Shown here in pieces: positions 1 to 5,523 of a DNA stretch of 8,991 bases. Position 1 is the first letter of the stretch; each line of letters starts with the position of its first letter. A program made the translations under genes and the position numbers. Below the pieces are notes generated by a model. That model did not search any database. It saw nothing but the letters and a program-made list of their open reading frames with translations, and was not told the origin of the DNA. Origin of the DNA: Phycisphaerae bacterium (GTDB taxonomy: Bacteria > Planctomycetota > Phycisphaerae > Tepidisphaerales > Tepidisphaeraceae). Where the stretch lies: assembly GCA_014380825.1 (NCBI GenBank), contig JACMJD010000128.1, forward strand, positions 1-8,991. Direction: 5' to 3'.

Positions 1-422
1 AGATCGTTGGCGCTCGGCGACGGGAACTTCGGCTGGATCGCGGGCGGTGTCTGCGGAAGTGCGGTGAGATCGATGATGTTCAGCCTCGCATCCTTCAGAC
101 GCGGCGCCAATTGCGGAATGGTAACGACCGTATCGATTCCGCTGTCGGCGATGACGTGGGCGATTTCGCGCTCGCCTAACAGATAATTGATCAGCACCAC
201 GCTCTTGCCCGCGAGCAGCGTTCCGTAGAAACTGGCAGCGAACCCGGCGCTGGCGGGCAACAGCAGGCCGACGTTCGGCTTCTTCGTTTGCAGCGACAGG
301 TACATCCCCAGCCCCGCGGACATCGCCGCGAGCTGCTGATAGGTGTACTGACCGCGATCGTCGATGACGGCGATCGCGTGCGGCTGAGTTCGAGCGTGGC
401 TGAAGAGCGGTTCAAAAAGCAT
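1..422 (-). CDS. AMP-forming acyl-CoA synthetase/ligase, N-terminal part (partial)
   Basis: The reverse strand reads from ATG at 420-422 and stays open to base 1, giving about 140 residues of a gene whose 3' end lies outside the window. The protein begins MLFEPLFSHARTQPHAIAV and continues with a DDRGQYTYQQLAAMS segment. It then has GLLLPASAGFAASFYGTLLAGKSVVLINYLL and a REIAHVIADSGI segment. This is the normal order of the N-terminal subdomain of AMP-dependent synthetases, which activate carboxylic acids as acyl-adenylates and usually pass them to CoA or ACP. The Ser/Thr/Gly-rich P-loop signature would come just after the visible part, so the key adenylation motif is not seen. Fatty acyl-CoA ligase is the best guess, and the substrate cannot be inferred. 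No good Shine-Dalgarno sequence precedes the ATG. The start lies 27 nt from the divergent lipoprotein start, so the two promoters must overlap coding DNA. Confidence 0.8.
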   Translation of the reverse strand, partial: MLFEPLFSHARTQPHAIAVIDDRGQYTYQQLAAMSAGLGMYLSLQTKKPNVGLLLPASAGFAASFYGTLLAGKSVVLINYLLGEREIAHVIADSGIDTVVTIPQLAPRLKDARLNIIDLTALPQTPPAIQPKFPSPSAND

Positions 423-449
423 AAGTCAATTCTAGAGAGGAACGCACGG

Positions 450-1292
450 ATGCGAAACTCATCACGGATGAAATCGGGCAGCGCGTCTCTGCTGTCAAGT
501 CTTGCTGGGTCGATCTTTTCCCTCTTGCTCCTGGTTTGCGGCGCCGGTTGCGCCGCGGACCAGGCTGCACAGCAGAGCCTCGATGCTGGATTTACCTCGA
601 TCGCCAACGCGCCGCAAAACGATGAGCTGACCGATGCACTGACGCGCGCGGATGCACAGCTCGCGAAAGAACCCGCCGGCAAGAACACGGCCCGCGCGCT
701 GTATCTGCGTGGTCGGGCGCTGGAGCAGCGGGTGAAGAAATCTCCCGCGCAAGCGACCGCCGACTTCGGCGCGGCGCGGCAGGCGTATGTCGATGCGCTC
801 CAGCAATCGCCCGGCACGCCGCTGGAGTATTACATCCGATCCAGCCTCGCCAATATCTGCTACTGGCAGGACGATTACACAACCGCCCAGCAGCAGTGGG
901 CGGCGTGCGCAGGGAAGTTTGACGACGACACGGTGAATTCGTTCGTCCAGTATCGCATCGGATTGTGCCAGCAACGGCTGGGGAATTTCATCGCCGCGGA
1001 CCAGACGTTTGCGACCGTTCAGGAAAAGTTTCAGGTTGTCGAAGTCGCGCAGCGCGCCAAGGCTCACACCGGCTTTCGATTCTTCACTGTTCAACTTGCG
1101 ACGTTCGCCAACGCGCAAACCGCCGACGCCGCGGTCGCCCAACTGCTGCGCGAGAATGTGAATCCGAAACGGATCACCGACCCGCGCGGCACGCACGTCG
1201 TCACGATCGGCCCGTGCCCGAACTACGCACAGGCCCAACAACTGAAGGCCCGGTTCATCGCGCGGTATCCGGACGCGGTGATCGTGCCGTGA
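450..1292 (+). CDS. Lipoprotein with TPR-like region and C-terminal SPOR domain
   Basis: This encodes 280 residues from ATG at 450, which is preceded by AGAGAGGAA at 434-442 with 7 nt spacing. The same frame is open further upstream, but that part is antisense to the ligase gene and lacks a ribosome site. Residues 1-34 form a lipoprotein signal: a short basic N-terminus (MRNSSRMK), a hydrophobic stretch at about 13-30 and a relaxed lipobox GAGC with Cys34 as likely lipidated residue. Residues about 80-195 are helical repeats of TPR character (for example QYRIGLCQQRLGNFIAADQT). Residues about 209-280 match a SPOR domain: FRFFTVQLATFANAQTADAA, then a helix, then HVVTIGPCPNYAQAQQLKAR. SPOR domains bind peptidoglycan stripped of stem peptides, often at division sites. 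The likely place is the periplasmic face of a membrane, in cell-wall remodelling or division. That role is inferred from domains only. Confidence 0.82.
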   Translation: MRNSSRMKSGSASLLSSLAGSIFSLLLLVCGAGCAADQAAQQSLDAGFTSIANAPQNDELTDALTRADAQLAKEPAGKNTARALYLRGRALEQRVKKSPAQATADFGAARQAYVDALQQSPGTPLEYYIRSSLANICYWQDDYTTAQQQWAACAGKFDDDTVNSFVQYRIGLCQQRLGNFIAADQTFATVQEKFQVVEVAQRAKAHTGFRFFTVQLATFANAQTADAAVAQLLRENVNPKRITDPRGTHVVTIGPCPNYAQAQQLKARFIARYPDAVIVP

Positions 1293-1309
1293 CCCGCCCG
1301 GCGGTGCAT

Positions 1310-1663
1310 TCAATGCCACAGCCACGCGAACGCGGCAACGGAGCCGCCGAAGCCGAAGATCCACGTTGTGATCAACAGCGCAAGATCGGCGCCGGACGTT
1401 CGCGATGAGAGCAATCCGCGCGGAGTCAGTGCGAAGACACAGATCGCCTGTGCAGTTGCGAGCGTCAGGAAGATGGGGATCGCGATGAACCAGTTCCAGC
1501 CCCAATTGCTGCGCCAGTCCTCGCCGATAGAATACGCGGCGCTCCCAATGCCGACGACGATGCTCAGCAAGCTGAGGAATACCGGCAGCGTCAGTGTGAA
1601 GTAGAAACGCTTCGTTGGCTGGTGAACATCTGGTCCCGGGCGCGCGTAGTTGAGTGTTCGCAT
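1310..1663 (-). CDS. Small three-helix membrane protein, unknown function
   Basis: This is a 117-residue reverse-strand gene with ATG at 1661-1663 and TGA at 1310-1312. The upstream bases read GGAAAGGCGG about 7 nt before the start, a good ribosome site. Three hydrophobic segments are clear: residues about 20-46 (FYFTLTLPVFLSLLSIVVGI), 57-79 (NWFIAIPIFLTLATAQAICV) and 91-116 (GADLALLITTWIFGFGGSVA). Between the first two is a tryptophan-rich hydrophilic loop (GEDWRSNWGWNW). I do not recognise a family. It is convergent with the SPOR lipoprotein, with 17 bp between stop codons and no clear terminator hairpin. An AT-rich promoter-like stretch lies upstream, suggesting a single-gene unit. The clear membrane topology, ribosome site and promoter support a real gene. 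Confidence 0.72.
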   Translation of the reverse strand: MRTLNYARPGPDVHQPTKRFYFTLTLPVFLSLLSIVVGIGSAAYSIGEDWRSNWGWNWFIAIPIFLTLATAQAICVFALTPRGLLSSRTSGADLALLITTWIFGFGGSVAAFAWLWH

Positions 1664-1703
1664 CAGATGACCGCCTTTCCGTCTTGATCCAGGTGCGATA
1701 GTT

Positions 1704-1709
1704 AGTATA
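1704..1709 (-). promoter_or_regulatory. Candidate -10 box for the small membrane protein gene
   Basis: Read on the reverse strand this is TATACT, 5 of 6 matches to TATAAT. It sits in an AT-rich island (about 1699-1725) within otherwise GC-rich DNA. The predicted start of transcription near 1697 would leave a leader of about 34 nt. No convincing -35 box is visible 16-18 nt upstream, so the call rests on the -10 box, the AT content and the position. Confidence 0.4.
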
Positions 1710-1783
1710 TGATATCTTATAGAACGAAAGGCGTCGAGTAGGGCATTTTTGGAAAGAGCCGTCGACGGGCGCCCAAAAGAATT

Positions 1784-1854
1784 TTCACCGCAGAGGCGCG
1801 GAGGGCGCGGAGGCGCGCTCGAATCAGGCGCGCCTCCGCGCTCTCTGCGGTGAA
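1784..1854. repeat. Large inverted repeat, probable terminator or REP-like element
   Basis: The left arm 1784-1818 begins TTCACCGCAGAG and ends GCGCGGAGGCGCGC. The right arm 1828-1854 is its reverse complement, around a 9-nt loop (1819-1827). The left arm is 8 nt longer because a GCGCGGAG-like unit is duplicated, which would bulge out of a stem of about 26 bp. The hairpin begins 2 nt past the aminotransferase stop. On that strand it is followed by AATTCTTTTGGG, a modest T-rich tail, so it may end aminotransferase transcription. Motifs of the CACCGCAGAGGCGC type recur between genes in many environmental bacterial genomes, so this is probably also a dispersed repeat; that is from memory and unchecked here. 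Confidence 0.75.
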
Positions 1855-1856
1855 TA

Positions 1857-3071
1857 TCAGGTTAGTGATTTGAGAAACTCGCCGATCCGATCGATCCCCT
1901 TGTCGATCTGTTCCATGCTTGTCGCGAAGCTCAGCCGTACGTGCGTGTTGAACCCGCTGTCGTTTCCCGGAACGACCGCGACGTGATTCTGTTCGAGAAG
2001 TGCCGACGCGAACGTGACGGCGTCGGTGATCGAGTGGTCGCCGATTCGCTTTCCGAAATACGCGCTGACATTTGGGAACGCATAGAACGCGCCGGTTGGT
2101 GTCACGCAGGTGATGCTGGGCAGGGAGGTCAGACGCTCCCACATGTGCTGGCCGCGGCGCTCGAATTCCTGGCGCATCGATTCGATCGTCTCGGCCCCGC
2201 GAGGATCATCCAGCGCCGTCGCGGCCGGCATCTGCGTGAAGCTAGTGATGTGGCTGGTGGTCTGGCTCTGCATCTTGTTCATCGCGTCAATGATGTGCTG
2301 CGGTCCGCCCACGTAGCCGACGCGCCAACCGGTCATGGCGAAGCTTTTGCTGTGGCAGCCGAAGGTCAGCGTGCGATCGAGCAACGCCGGATCGAGCGAG
2401 GCGAAGCTGATGGATTTCGTGCCTTCATACACGAGCTTTTCGTAGATCTCATCCGACAGGATCACGATGTTCGGATGCTTGATCAGCACGTCCGCCAGCG
2501 CATCCAATTCGTCGGGCGAATACGTGTGCCCACCCGGATTGCTGGGCGAGTTGATGATGAACGCCCGCGTTCGCCCGCGACCGGCTGTGATCGCTTCGGC
2601 CAACTGCTGTGGCGTGATTTTGAAATCGCGCGATTCATCGCCGCGCACGAACACCGGCACGCCGCCGAAGAGCTTCACCTGTTCAGGATAGCTGACCCAG
2701 TAAGGCGCGGGGATGATCACCTCGTCGCCGGGGTTGATCAGCGTCATCATCGCCAGGTACAGGCAGAATTTTCCGCCGGCGCCCGTGGTGATCTGCTGCG
2801 GCGTGTACGGAAGGTTGTTCTCGCGATTGAATTTCCGCGCGATGGCCGCCTTGAGTTCCGGATAGCATGGCGTCGGCGTGTATTTGGTCTGCCCTTTATC
2901 GAGCGCATCTTTCGCGGCCTGCTTGATGAATTCAGGAGTATCGAAATCCGGCTCGCCCGCGCCGAAGCTGATGACGTCGACTCCCGCCCTGCGCAGCGCC
3001 GCCGCCTTCGAATTCACGGCCAGCGTGATCGATTCCTGAATCAGTGTTGTCCGATCGGCCAATTGAATCAT
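1857..3071 (-). CDS. Class I PLP-dependent aminotransferase (aspartate aminotransferase-like)
   Basis: This encodes a 404-residue protein with ATG at 3069-3071; AGGA lies about 10 nt upstream. It is the usual length for a fold-type I aminotransferase of the Ib aspartate aminotransferase group. Motifs run in order: SFGAGEPDFDTP (35-46), TKYTPTPCYPELKAAIA (62-78), GAGGKFCLYLA (97-107), PAPYWVSYPE (121-130), NSPSNPGG (174-181), DEIYEKLVY (207-215), SKSFAMTGWRVGY (241-253) and HVRLSF (377-382). By family analogy Lys242 is the Schiff-base lysine, Asp207 and Tyr210 contact the cofactor, Asn178 contacts PLP and Arg379 binds the substrate alpha-carboxylate. The expected reaction is cytoplasmic transfer of an amino group between aspartate or a similar amino acid and 2-oxoglutarate. 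Related enzymes aminate prephenate or other keto acids, so specificity is open. No partner gene is adjacent and a hairpin follows the stop, so it appears to be transcribed alone. Confidence 0.93.
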   Translation of the reverse strand: MIQLADRTTLIQESITLAVNSKAAALRRAGVDVISFGAGEPDFDTPEFIKQAAKDALDKGQTKYTPTPCYPELKAAIARKFNRENNLPYTPQQITTGAGGKFCLYLAMMTLINPGDEVIIPAPYWVSYPEQVKLFGGVPVFVRGDESRDFKITPQQLAEAITAGRGRTRAFIINSPSNPGGHTYSPDELDALADVLIKHPNIVILSDEIYEKLVYEGTKSISFASLDPALLDRTLTFGCHSKSFAMTGWRVGYVGGPQHIIDAMNKMQSQTTSHITSFTQMPAATALDDPRGAETIESMRQEFERRGQHMWERLTSLPSITCVTPTGAFYAFPNVSAYFGKRIGDHSITDAVTFASALLEQNHVAVVPGNDSGFNTHVRLSFATSMEQIDKGIDRIGEFLKSLT

Positions 3072-3135
3072 GTGCGAATTATCCTATGCATCGCGCGGCG
3101 GAGCGGACGTTAGCGGAGGCATAGAATGGGAGCAA

Positions 3136-3245
3136 GCGAGAGGGCAGAGGGCAGAAGGCAGAGGGCAGGACCGAGGAGCCAGCGGAGATTACAAAACGTG
3201 TGTGATCCAAGGCTGCCCTCTGCCTTCTTACCTCTGCCCTCTTGC
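3136..3245. repeat. Long imperfect inverted repeat with 33-nt arms
   Basis: Arms 3136-3168 and 3213-3245 are reverse complements at 30 of 33 positions, separated by 44 nt. The left arm is built from GAGGGCAGA/AGGCAGA-like subunits, giving a strong purine/pyrimidine strand bias. It lies in the divergent gap between the aminotransferase and tRNA-Gln, where a terminator is not needed. That suggests a dispersed REP-like element rather than a gene-specific signal. Short reading frames across it are low-complexity translations of the repeat and are not genes. Confidence 0.75.
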
Positions 3246-3251
3246 ACTGGC

Positions 3252-3279
3252 TTGACACGTTTCGGCCGTCAATTAAGCT
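3252..3279 (+). promoter_or_regulatory. Candidate promoter for tRNA-Gln
   Basis: A consensus -35 box TTGACA at 3252-3257 is followed after 16 nt by TAAGCT at 3274-3279, a weak -10 box. Transcription would start near 3287, about 47 nt before the mature tRNA. The -35 box is perfect but the -10 is poor, so this is a position-supported guess. Confidence 0.4.
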
Positions 3280-3333
3280 GCCGCGAAGCAAGGGTCTCTT
3301 GTTCGGACTGCTGACCTCTGACCACTGCCGTGA

Positions 3334-3404
3334 AGGGGTATGGTGTAACGGTAGCACAAGCGCCTCTGGAGCGCTTTGTCTAGGTTCGAATCCTAGTACC
3401 CCTG
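3334..3404 (+). tRNA. tRNA-Gln (anticodon CTG)
   Basis: A full cloverleaf can be drawn by eye. The acceptor stem AGGGGTA (3334-3340) pairs with TACCCCT (3397-3403), all seven pairs standard. The D arm follows with GTAACGGTAGCAC. The anticodon stem AGCGC (3359-3363) pairs with GCGCT (3371-3375) around the loop CTCTGGA, placing anticodon CTG at 3366-3368. The T arm CTAGG/CCTAG (3380-3384 and 3392-3396) encloses TTCGAAT. The discriminator base is G (3404). Anticodon CUG reads codon CAG, and the weak A1-U72 pair with G73 suits glutaminyl-tRNA synthetase recognition. CCA is not encoded (the next bases are TAT), so it must be added after transcription. Confidence 0.95.
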
Positions 3405-3411
3405 TATCACC

Positions 3412-3449
3412 AGCCGCGTTCCCACAACGGGAACGCGGCTTCTGCTTTT
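3412..3449 (+). terminator. Intrinsic terminator after tRNA-Gln
   Basis: A perfect 12-bp stem, AGCCGCGTTCCC (3412-3423) with GGGAACGCGGCT (3429-3440), has a 5-nt loop ACAAC and is followed by TCTGCTTTT. It begins 7 nt past the tRNA. This is a textbook rho-independent terminator for the tRNA transcript. Confidence 0.88.
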
Positions 3450-3464
3450 GGCGAGTTGCCGCAA

Positions 3465-3494
3465 CGGTGTAAACAGCGGTGTAACGCGGTGTAA
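3465..3494 (+). repeat. Three short direct repeats CGGTGTAA
   Basis: Exact copies of CGGTGTAA lie at 3465-3472, 3477-3484 and 3487-3494, with 12- and 10-nt periods. They fall between the tRNA terminator and the transposase remnant. They could be recombinase or transposase binding sites of the element that landed beside the tRNA, or chance. No copy of the tRNA 3' end was found downstream, so there is no evidence for a tRNA attachment-site duplication. Confidence 0.5.
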
Positions 3495-3559
3495 AGCGGG
3501 CTTCACACCTAGACGAACTTCGATAGCCTACACGCTCGCAAAATCCAGAAGGGACCGAC

Positions 3560-4462
3560 ATGCAAACGCGGGTGAAACAGAAGTCGCAGCAACAAACGCA
3601 TCGGCTGTACCGAGTTCCCATGTGGCACGCCGCGACCGGCCGCTGGTCGATGAAGATTGGGAAGAAGCACGGCCGGTCCGGTCAAGTAACTCAACGACTG
3701 CGGCTGCGCACGTGACCGCGCGGGGAATCGCGAACTGCACTTCGACCATTACGTCACGCTCGTCCTGCTGTACCTGTTCAACCCATTGATCGATTCGATG
3801 CGAGGCCTTCAGCAGGCCTCGGCGCTGGAGAAGGTCGCCGAAGCGCTGGGCGTGAAGCGGTTCAGCCTGGGCAGTTTTTCCGAGAGCTGCCGGCTGTTCG
3901 ACCCGACGATGCTGCGCGCGGTGATCGAGCAGCTCAGCGCTCGGGCCGCGCCGCTGCTGCACGATCCGCGACTGAACGACCTGCGGCACCTGCTGACGCT
4001 GGTCGACGGCACCGTGCTGGAGACGATCGCGACGGTGGCCGATGCGTTCTGGCGTGACTATCGCGACGGCACGCCGCATCACGCCTGGCGCCTGCACACG
4101 CACTTCGAACTCCAGCGCTCGATCCCCTGCGACGTGGAACTGACCGACGCGGTCAACAGCGGTGACAGCGACGAGAAGGGGGTACTGCGCCGCAAGCTCA
4201 AGGCCGACCGATGTTACGTGATGGATCGCGGCTATGCGCAGTTCACGTTGTTCAACGACATCCATCGCGCCGCCAGCAGCTACGTCTGCCGGATGAAGGA
4301 GAACAGCGTCTACGACGTCGTCGAGGAGCGTGAGCTCGGTCGCGCCGCACGGGACGGCCAAACAAACGCACCGTGGAGATGCTGGCGTTTTACGTCATGG
4401 GGATCGCCAGCGACGAGGAGGTGATGCGGCACATCGCGAACCTGCAAAAAGCGAACGCGTAA
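3560..4462 (+). pseudogene. IS4-like DDE transposase, frameshifted and internally deleted
   Basis: Three pieces of one transposase lie in order. Piece 1 starts at ATG 3560 after AGAAGGGA (3547-3554) and encodes a basic N-terminus, RLYRVPMWHAATGRWSMKIG, in a frame that stops at 3713-3715. Piece 2 is in a different frame, open from 3690: NDCGCARDRAGNRELHFDHY, then YLFNPLIDSMRGLQQASALE, then LVDGTVLE with the likely first catalytic Asp (codon 4005-4007) and CYVMDRGYAQF with the second (codon 4224-4226). A one-base insertion near 3689-3693 would join pieces 1 and 2. Piece 3, in yet another frame, encodes PNKRTVEMLAFYVMGIASDE and ends at TAA 4460-4462; this matches the usual C-terminus of such transposases. 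The junction near 4340-4360 lacks the central region that should carry the Y-2-R-3-E-6-K motif and the catalytic Glu, so the product is inactive. I could not find terminal inverted repeats or a target duplication, so element ends are unknown. Confidence 0.82.
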
Positions 4463-4619
4463 CACGCCGGGCTTTTCCACCGCCCCGATCGCGTGGCCGT
4501 CGACGCTGCGCGTCAACAATGTTTAACCTGCGCGGAACAAACCGGCCGAGCTCTCCGACTGACACGCGTCAACGCACGACTCGCTTGAGCAGCCAGCGTG
4601 CCGAACGGTATTGTGACAT

Positions 4620-4651
4620 CCACCTTTCTTTCGTCCCACCTTTCTTTCGTC
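4620..4651. repeat. Perfect 16-bp tandem duplication
   Basis: CCACCTTTCTTTCGTC occurs at 4620-4635 and again, without a gap, at 4636-4651. The unit is strongly pyrimidine-rich on the plus strand. It lies about 160 bp past the end of the transposase remnant. It may be part of a dispersed repeat family. Confidence 0.85.
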
Positions 4652-4734
4652 CATCGCCGCGATAAGCACGGGCGACGGGAACCCAGTTAGGTTTTGTGGC
4701 CGATTCCTGTCTTGCCGACAACACGTCCACCCGG

Positions 4735-4869
4735 GTTGCGCTGCGCGCGGGGCTCTTGCGGCGCGCAGCGCGCGAAAGTGGAAAATATGAATTTTTCGCA
4801 CGGGTTTTCAGTTGAAAAATGCAAACGTCGCCGTTGCGCTGCGCGCCGGCGCGCGGGCCGGCGCAGCGC
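4735..4869. repeat. Cluster of four hairpins, two sharing a 14-nt repeat
   Basis: GTTGCGCTGCGCGC occurs at 4735-4748; a copy differing from it by nothing in the 14 nt begins at 4833. Each copy is the left arm of a GC-rich hairpin: GCGCTGCGCGC (4738-4748) with GCGCGCAGCGC (4761-4771), and 4836-4850 with GCCGGCGCAGCGC (4857-4869) with a 2-nt bulge. Between them are two AT-rich hairpins: GAAAA (4781-4785) with TTTTC (4793-4797), and the near-perfect palindrome TTTTCAGTTGAAAA (4805-4818). The arrangement could be a repeat element or a structured RNA. No promoter or terminator defines a transcript. Confidence 0.6.
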
Positions 4870-5077
4870 GGGGGGTAATGGTGGAGGGCGCGATTTGTTG
4901 TTCGCGCGAGCGCGCTCGGATCGCTGGATCTTTGACAAATGAATACACGAAGAGTGAACTTGGGCCGTTCCCCAAAATTCCCGAAAACACCCGATCGGCG
5001 AAAATCGTCTCAGCGGCAAATGCTGGCGGGGCCACGGGATGTCGAATTGCGTGCTGTCGATCGCGGGACAGGCGGAT

Positions 5078-5302
5078 GAACGCCAAGGCGCCTGCGCTGA
5101 GCCCGTCGAAGGGCCAAACACGACATGGCGGAATGAAGAGGAGATGATCCACGAATTGACACGAATGTTCACGAATTCAGAGCGGGGTTACTCGTGGTCT
5201 CATTCATGTTCATTCGTGGATCAACTGACTTTCTCCGCATTTCTTTTGCGAGCATGGCGATCTTGTCCCTTTGACGCGCTCAGGGCGGGCGTCTTGGCGT
5301 TC
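5078..5302. repeat. Composite nested inverted repeat, about 225 bp
   Basis: The outer arms are 5078-5128 and 5253-5302. The left reads GAACGCCAAGGCGCCTGC and continues with CTGAGCCCGTCGAAGGG; the reverse complement of the right reads GAACGCCAAGACGCCCGC and continues with CTGAGCGCGTCAAAGGG. Nested inside are arms GATCCACGAAT (5146-5156) and its complement ATTCGTGGATC (5212-5222), with similarity continuing into the centre (ACACGAATG near 5159-5167, CATTCATGT near 5201-5209). The bases between outer and inner arms also resemble each other in part. The whole can fold back on itself. The two module types resemble widespread intergenic repeats known to me as GCCCTTCGAC-type and CACGAATGAACACGAAT-type; finding both as layers of one palindrome is the notable point. 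Confidence 0.75.
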
Positions 5303-5523
5303 GGTATGCATTGGGATGAGAAATGTGCGTCGGTAACGAAGCCGTTTGGTCGGCGACGAGGCAGGCACGGAAGTGTCGGGCGGGCCGGGAGATGGGAGAA
5401 GAACGGAATGAGCCGCGGCGCGAAACCGCGATCGAATCTAGCGGAACGAACCCGTTTGGATTGGGGGATCAAGGTGAGGGCTACGCGGTGGTTGGCCGAG
5501 GGCGCGAGGTTGTGATCGAGGGG

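Larger units (their letters stand above)
4463..5523. other. Gene-free stretch of about 1.06 kb rich in repeats
   Basis: No reading frame here has credible protein content. Short frames translate into arginine/alanine-rich or repeat-derived peptides and overlap each other on both strands. Recognisable content is a 16-bp tandem duplication (4620-4651), a cluster of hairpins (4735-4869) and a composite inverted repeat (5078-5302). I see nothing definable in 4652-4734 or 4870-5077. In 5303-5523 the only feature is a 15-nt near-direct repeat, AACGAANCCGTTTGG, near 5337 and 5447. The region begins at the transposase remnant and looks like a landing zone for repeats and decayed mobile DNA. Confidence 0.65.

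Noticed and set aside
288..449. Upstream extension of the SPOR lipoprotein frame by 54 codons
   Set aside because: It runs antisense through the ligase gene, has no ribosome site and would bury the lipoprotein signal in the middle of the protein.
495..1505. Long reverse-strand frame of 336 codons
   Set aside because: It is antisense to the SPOR lipoprotein and partly to the small membrane protein, is Arg-rich and has no domain character; it is a shadow frame of GC-rich coding DNA.
1717..2142. Reverse-strand frame of 141 codons across the 1784-1854 hairpin
   Set aside because: Its peptide (FTAESAEARLIRARLRALRA) is the translation of the palindromic repeat, a common source of false gene calls, and the rest overlaps the aminotransferase out of frame.
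1941..3113. Long plus-strand frame of 390 codons opposite the aminotransferase
   Set aside because: The opposite strand is an unambiguous aminotransferase. This frame is rich in Arg, His and Asp and has no recognisable motif.
4939..5076. Short plus-strand frame beginning MNTRRVNLGRSPKF
   Set aside because: About 45 codons, no ribosome site, no family resemblance, and it lies in repeat-rich intergenic DNA.
5221..5472. Reverse-strand frame of 83 codons containing PNAKTPALSASKGQDRHA
   Set aside because: The peptide is a translation of the outer arm of the inverted repeat at 5078-5302, and no ribosome site or domain supports a gene.
3412..5523. Possible genomic island with tRNA attachment site duplication or CRISPR array
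   Set aside because: No copy of the tRNA 3' end occurs downstream, no integrase is present, and the repeats are not regularly spaced with unique spacers of equal length.
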